Shown here: positions 28,101 through 33,400 of the stretch, piece after piece
Layout: each line of letters opens with the position of its first letter
How positions within the stretch are numbered: the first letter of the stretch is position 1
NCBI RefSeq assembly: GCF_037975245.1
Contig: NC_092583.1
Location: 1,862,264-1,926,263, forward strand
Source of the DNA: Apostichopus japonicus
Lineage: Eukaryota; Echinodermata; Holothuroidea; Aspidochirotida; Stichopodidae
DNA length: 64,000 bases
Direction: 5' to 3'
Made by a program: the position numbers and the translations under genes
Notes under the pieces: generated by a model
The model's database searches: none
The model's input: the letters and a program-made list of their open reading frames with translations, nothing else
Told to the model about the DNA's origin: nothing

Positions 28101-30394
28101 ACCCCAACTCACCCTACCCCATCTCCAAAGTAGGAAAGTATTATACGTATTAAATCGAACATGAATAAAAATATTACATGCCTGAACATATGCATAATTA
28201 TTTTCAAACAAACTACTGTAATGTCGTCATTACTCAAATGTATATTTCTCTCGCTAACGCTCCAAGAAGACAAAATTGTTAGGAAATAAAAAAATTATCA
28301 AAATTATTATCGGAGTAAAAATCAATGGCAAAGAGTCGAAGAAGAAGCAGTGTGGAATGCAGGTCGGTGATATCCCAGAACTACTCTGGCTGATGAAAAC
28401 CCTCGCAGACACTGCCTCTCTCAGAATCATCTCGGGAGTCTCTCTCTTAATCTTCCGAGGAGAGTTATTTTTTTGCTTCTTCCTTCTCCACGACGTGCCT
28501 CGAGGACGTAACCTTGTAAAGGTTGAATCCGTCCTTTCGAACGTGACACAGATCTTCGGCAGCGACGTCGACTAGATACGACGCGATACAAGCGGGGAAC
28601 GAGTTTCTCCAACGTTTGAAGATTTTAATCTCTGCAGAGTGATGGAGAGATGTCTTCTGTTTCTGATGTTGACATCATCAATTTGACCACGCTGTCCTCT
28701 AGCCAACTTATCCGGGAAAAACATTTCGTGCTTGAAAATTGGTTGCGTAAACTACTCAGTGAGATGGGGTCGATTTGTTTCGTCTTGATACTCTAAAAAA
28801 AAAAAGGGAAAACAAGTTTCTCAGGGTAGTAAAATTTTTTGTAGATTTTTTCAAATGATGGAGGGGGGGCGGGGGGTGGGGGGGTGGGGGAAAGAAAGGT
28901 AAAAGGCAAAAGACAATTTACTTGTTAATTCTACTACAAGTAGAGGTCTAATGCCTGCCGACCTACATCCAATCTTTATATCCGTCTTTCTTGTTTTGCT
29001 TCGCCCAGGAGTTCACGAGAATCCAGAACTGATTTGGAACGACGACGCCAGGGAGAAGGTGTCGCTGGTGGTGAAGAAGATGAAGAATCGGTGAGTTTGA
29101 CTGCATCTAGTCTCCGGCAAAAAAACTTCGAACCGACGGCAGCCTCTTCTGCCGTCGCTCCTCACAGATACCTAGTCCCCTATCTCGTCGCCGTTAACCT
29201 TCTGCTCCGATCCGTCGGTTGAACGAACCCTCTAACCAATGTAAGACAACCGTTCAACTCTCCCGTCTCACCGAGAGATGACTCGAGGCAGACGACTAGT
29301 TTCGAGACGTGATAGTCACAAGCGAATTCATAAGAGAATTTTTACAAAGTCGTAAAACAAAGAATCGTCTGTTTTGGTCGTTAATTCCATTTTCATTTTA
29401 TCTCTCTCTCTCTCCCTCTCTCCATAGACATTACAACGATCAGAAAGAAAATCCAGATGCGCAATGGAAGGTAAATCCGAACTACATCATTTTTTTTTTT
29501 AACTAGTCTACCAGCAGTGACAGTATGTTTTGAATATGTTTTGGAGACATTACCATTCAGTAAATACTACGACAAAATTCCAGAGCACGCTGATTTGATG
29601 TTTTTGATGTCTGATATATTTTCGTTATCAAGTATTTGAACAAAACGAGCGCACAAGCTTCAAATCTGTGTCACGCTGACACTCACTCTCTCTGGGCATT
29701 TTTTCGTGGCATTCTCTCTTCTCGTCAAAGCAGACAGAGCAGTGAATTTTTCGTGATAATAATTCTCTTGAAAAAAAGAGGAGAGAATCTAAAGCAAGTT
29801 TTGTATTAACATATGACAGTTATTCTCATAGTCTATGGCAGCAACTTACTTGACAGCCAAAAAAAAAAAATGAAATTTATCACAGATTGTATAAATCCCT
29901 TTTTTTTAAATTTCTAATAAAACATCCCGGAATATATGTATTTGTGAAGCGGTATTTGAGTTATTGAGTACACTGAATTGGCAAGTATTAGAAGCAGTGA
30001 ACTTGAGTAGCATTCGATAAAAACTTACTACTTACTTACATACTTCACAGCAACACCTCCTCGGGAATGGATTAGGGGGAGGGCGGTGGGGGGGGGAGAA
30101 ATAATTTACACCGTGAAACGAATGTCAATGTTTGTCAATTTTTCTTTTCAGATTCCAGAAGATTTCAATGTGGTCTATACCAATCTGGAGGGTGAAATTT
30201 CAGTCGGCGGAGTCTATCTTAGGATCTTCGTTTCCCAGCCGTCGTGGGTCTTGCGGAAACCAAGAGAGTTCATGGTGTCTCTGCTAGAGAAGTTTACGGA
30301 ACTACTTCAAGCCAAAGCTCCCAACGTAAGAAGAATGATGACTTCCTTTTTCGATGACCGTTATTGCTAGTGTTCCACTAGTCTCAACTAGTAT

Positions 30395-30467
<73 letters not shown>

Positions 30468-33400
30468 TATACATATATATATGTTGATACTAGATGAGAC
30501 TAGTGGAACACTAGTAGTTGTAACTCGGAGTTTCACGCTTTATTGCGATCTTCAGACAACTGGTCCCAGACCAGTTGTCTGAAGATCGCAATAAAGCGTG
30601 AAACTCCGAGTTACAACTACTAGTGTTCCACTAGTCTCATCTAGTATCAACATATATTCCGCTCTGTCCAATGGACATAGAGCACTCTGCGCCAAGATAG
30701 ACGCCAACCTACTCTATACATATATATATATATATATATATATATGCTACAAGGTATATTGATATTTCTTGTCCTTCCCTACCTTGCCCTAATCACATAA
30801 ATATAAATAAATTACAAATATAAAACCTTTAGCATGACACACAAGTTTTCTTTTTCTATTCTACTATTTTTCCAGGGGGAGGAACTAGAATTAGTGACCA
30901 CTGCGTGCGTTAGTTTCTTCAATTCTCAGCCTCTGATGGCTGACCAACTGCCAAATATGGGTCATTTACCAGAGGTGATGAAAGGTCTGATCTCGACGAA
31001 CGATGCCAAACCAAAGTCCTGCTTGTTGTTGCTACACAGTGTAGCCGATAGCAACGTGAGTATTACGTTGTCGTCATGGGGACCATTGCTCATTTACATA
31101 CTGTAGCGGCGAACGAACGGCCGTCTCCCCTACTTAGTTACCACGATATTGCATGTTGTTGTGGTCGTTGTGAACTTTGTTATGTAAAATTGTAGCAGCA
31201 ATGCCTGTGTTAATAATACACACTTCAAGCAAACTGCTAATTCATATGATTGTGGTTATAATTATTATAAGAGAGTATATTAAATAAAGCAATTGTAAAC
31301 ACTGTTTCATTGTAACAGTCCCCCCCCCCCAAGATAAACAACAGTATGTTACATACACAGATGTGGAAAACTTGTTCCTGTGAAGGTAATCTCTGTTAAG
31401 ACCAAATGCTCAGGTGTTGGAGTGTTTAAAGAATCCTTGCTTCACAGTATGTTTTTGTTTGTCCGTTTAAGATAGTCAAGCTAGATTCAACTTATCGGAT
31501 AAACTGTCAGGCTGGTAGCCAAGGGGGGGGGGGCAAGGGGGCGATGGCCTCCTCTTGAGCAATTTTTTTTTGTATGTTTTCATGATATCGCTAGTAATTC
31601 AAAATAGAAAATGCTTAGATGCAACTTACAAGGCCTGGGATCAGTGCCATTTCCAGCGATCTGGGAAGCATTTTCAGCCAAAATTTTCTTCTAAGCTTCG
31701 CGCCAACTAATGGTGGCGCTACACTTAGATAGTTTCCAGTGCCGAATCTACGGCTCTAATAGGTTGCATACAGGTTCGCCCCTCCCTCGGCAAATTCCTT
31801 ACTACAAGCCTGTAAACTGTTGTTTCCATCATGATGTCTGTCTGTCCATGTATCTGTCTGTCCATGTATCTGTCTGTTTGATCCGCCCTCACAGGTCTGC
31901 GTTCGTAGTCTTTCTCAGCTGGAGTGTATGGAACCGATCTTAAAAGGCATGAAGAGCAGGACGGACATGACCAACATCGGCTGCGAGATGCTGCACAAAA
32001 TGTTTCAGAAAGATAATCCAGATTTAGTTAAACAGGTAAGATATCTACAAATCTTTTTTACTCTATTAGCCATACAAGAACCCCCCTCCCTGCCCCCCCC
32101 CCATTAATCCCTCAAAATTTTTTACAACATTCAACTTGTCCCCACATTGCTCTTGGTTTTAGGACTCTGCCGCTTTACTTAGGCATGACACAACCTTAAT
32201 ACCGATACTATGTTGAATAAATGATAACCTGGCACGGCGACACGCTTGACAACTTTTGCCATCGTCAAATTAATAATTACTAAGAAATTTTATTAAAATA
32301 TATATATGATACATCTCAAACTTTTTAACTGTTAAGGATGCTGTAAACAAAAGTTCTTTTTTGTCTAAACCGACAAATTCTCGGCTGTTTCTTTCATATT
32401 TATCGTAATTTCCTTTTTCGATGCCATTCTTCATCTCGTCGAACTTCATTTAAATTTCTCTCGATTTGTGATTGGACGACTGCTTCACATCAAATCTGAA
32501 ATTCTTAAATCACAATAAATGTTAAGAGAAACTTCTCTCTCTCTTTATTCTTATCCTCTCTTTGTCCCTCCACTGTTTATCTCCTACCTCTCCTCTTCCC
32601 CTGTTGGTTTCTTTCTTCTCTCCATCCCTTGTCTACAAATCCCCTTACATCTCTCTCTTAGTGTTCACCATGCTCATTAACCTCTCTGTATTCTGTACGT
32701 GTTTTTGTCACTTCTGTTACTGTTACTTGTCATTTAGCCTTTGAAGAAGATCCTGCTAGGATCGAAACGTCAGGCCAACTTACTTTAACACATTCTCTTT
32801 ATTCTTGTTTTGTCACTTCTCTTTGTAGGCATTAGCCTGTAATATGGTGGCCTATCTTCTCAGCCTGTTGGAGGACGGACTGAATCAACTATCGAGTCCG
32901 GCCGCGACCAAAGCACAGATCGTCAAGTCCCTGAAAGCCATGTCCACCTGTCTAGAACACGGAGAGAGAGTACGTAATATTATACACACTCTGTAAAATG
33001 GGTGGTCTCAGTTATGCAAATTTGCAATTATGTAAATTATTCAAATTATGCAATTATGCAAATTATGCAAATTAAGACAAAACTGGAAAAATTCCGAATA
33101 AAGTTCTCTAAGTCTACCTTATTTAGCCTGTCCGGTGTGTTGGCGTTATTCATGTCCGTAATTTTCGGGGAATAATTCTGTGTGTACATTTTTGCATGGC
33201 AATTTTTCACGTCATAGTTTTCGTAAAGTTATACAATAACTGAAACCGCTATGGTTTTGTGTAGGAAAAGGACTTTACATTCTTTTTGGGTTATGCCTAG
33301 CATTTGAGGTCTTATCTGCAAAGCAGTTTGCTACGAGATAAGAGATAAATTGTCCACTATTCTTCCTTATTTTGTTCAAGGAATTATATTTGCAACTTCC

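Larger units (their letters stand above)
30367..30657. repeat. Compound palindrome in intron 31
   Basis: Two perfectly complementary 89-bp arms (30477-30565 and 30569-30657) are separated by 3 bp. A third partial segment (30367-30405), nearly identical to the outer end of the right arm, lies across a (TA)n tract (about 30401-30476). Each arm contains a hammerhead-like sequence (listed separately). It may be an inverted terminal unit of a Penelope-like retroelement, a foldback element or, less likely, an assembly artefact. Confidence 0.9.

Noticed and set aside
28638-28796. A cassette exon between exons 28 and 29
   Set aside because: Exon 28 ends in phase 1; joining it to this acceptor gives an immediate stop, and known DNAJC13 has no extra sequence here.
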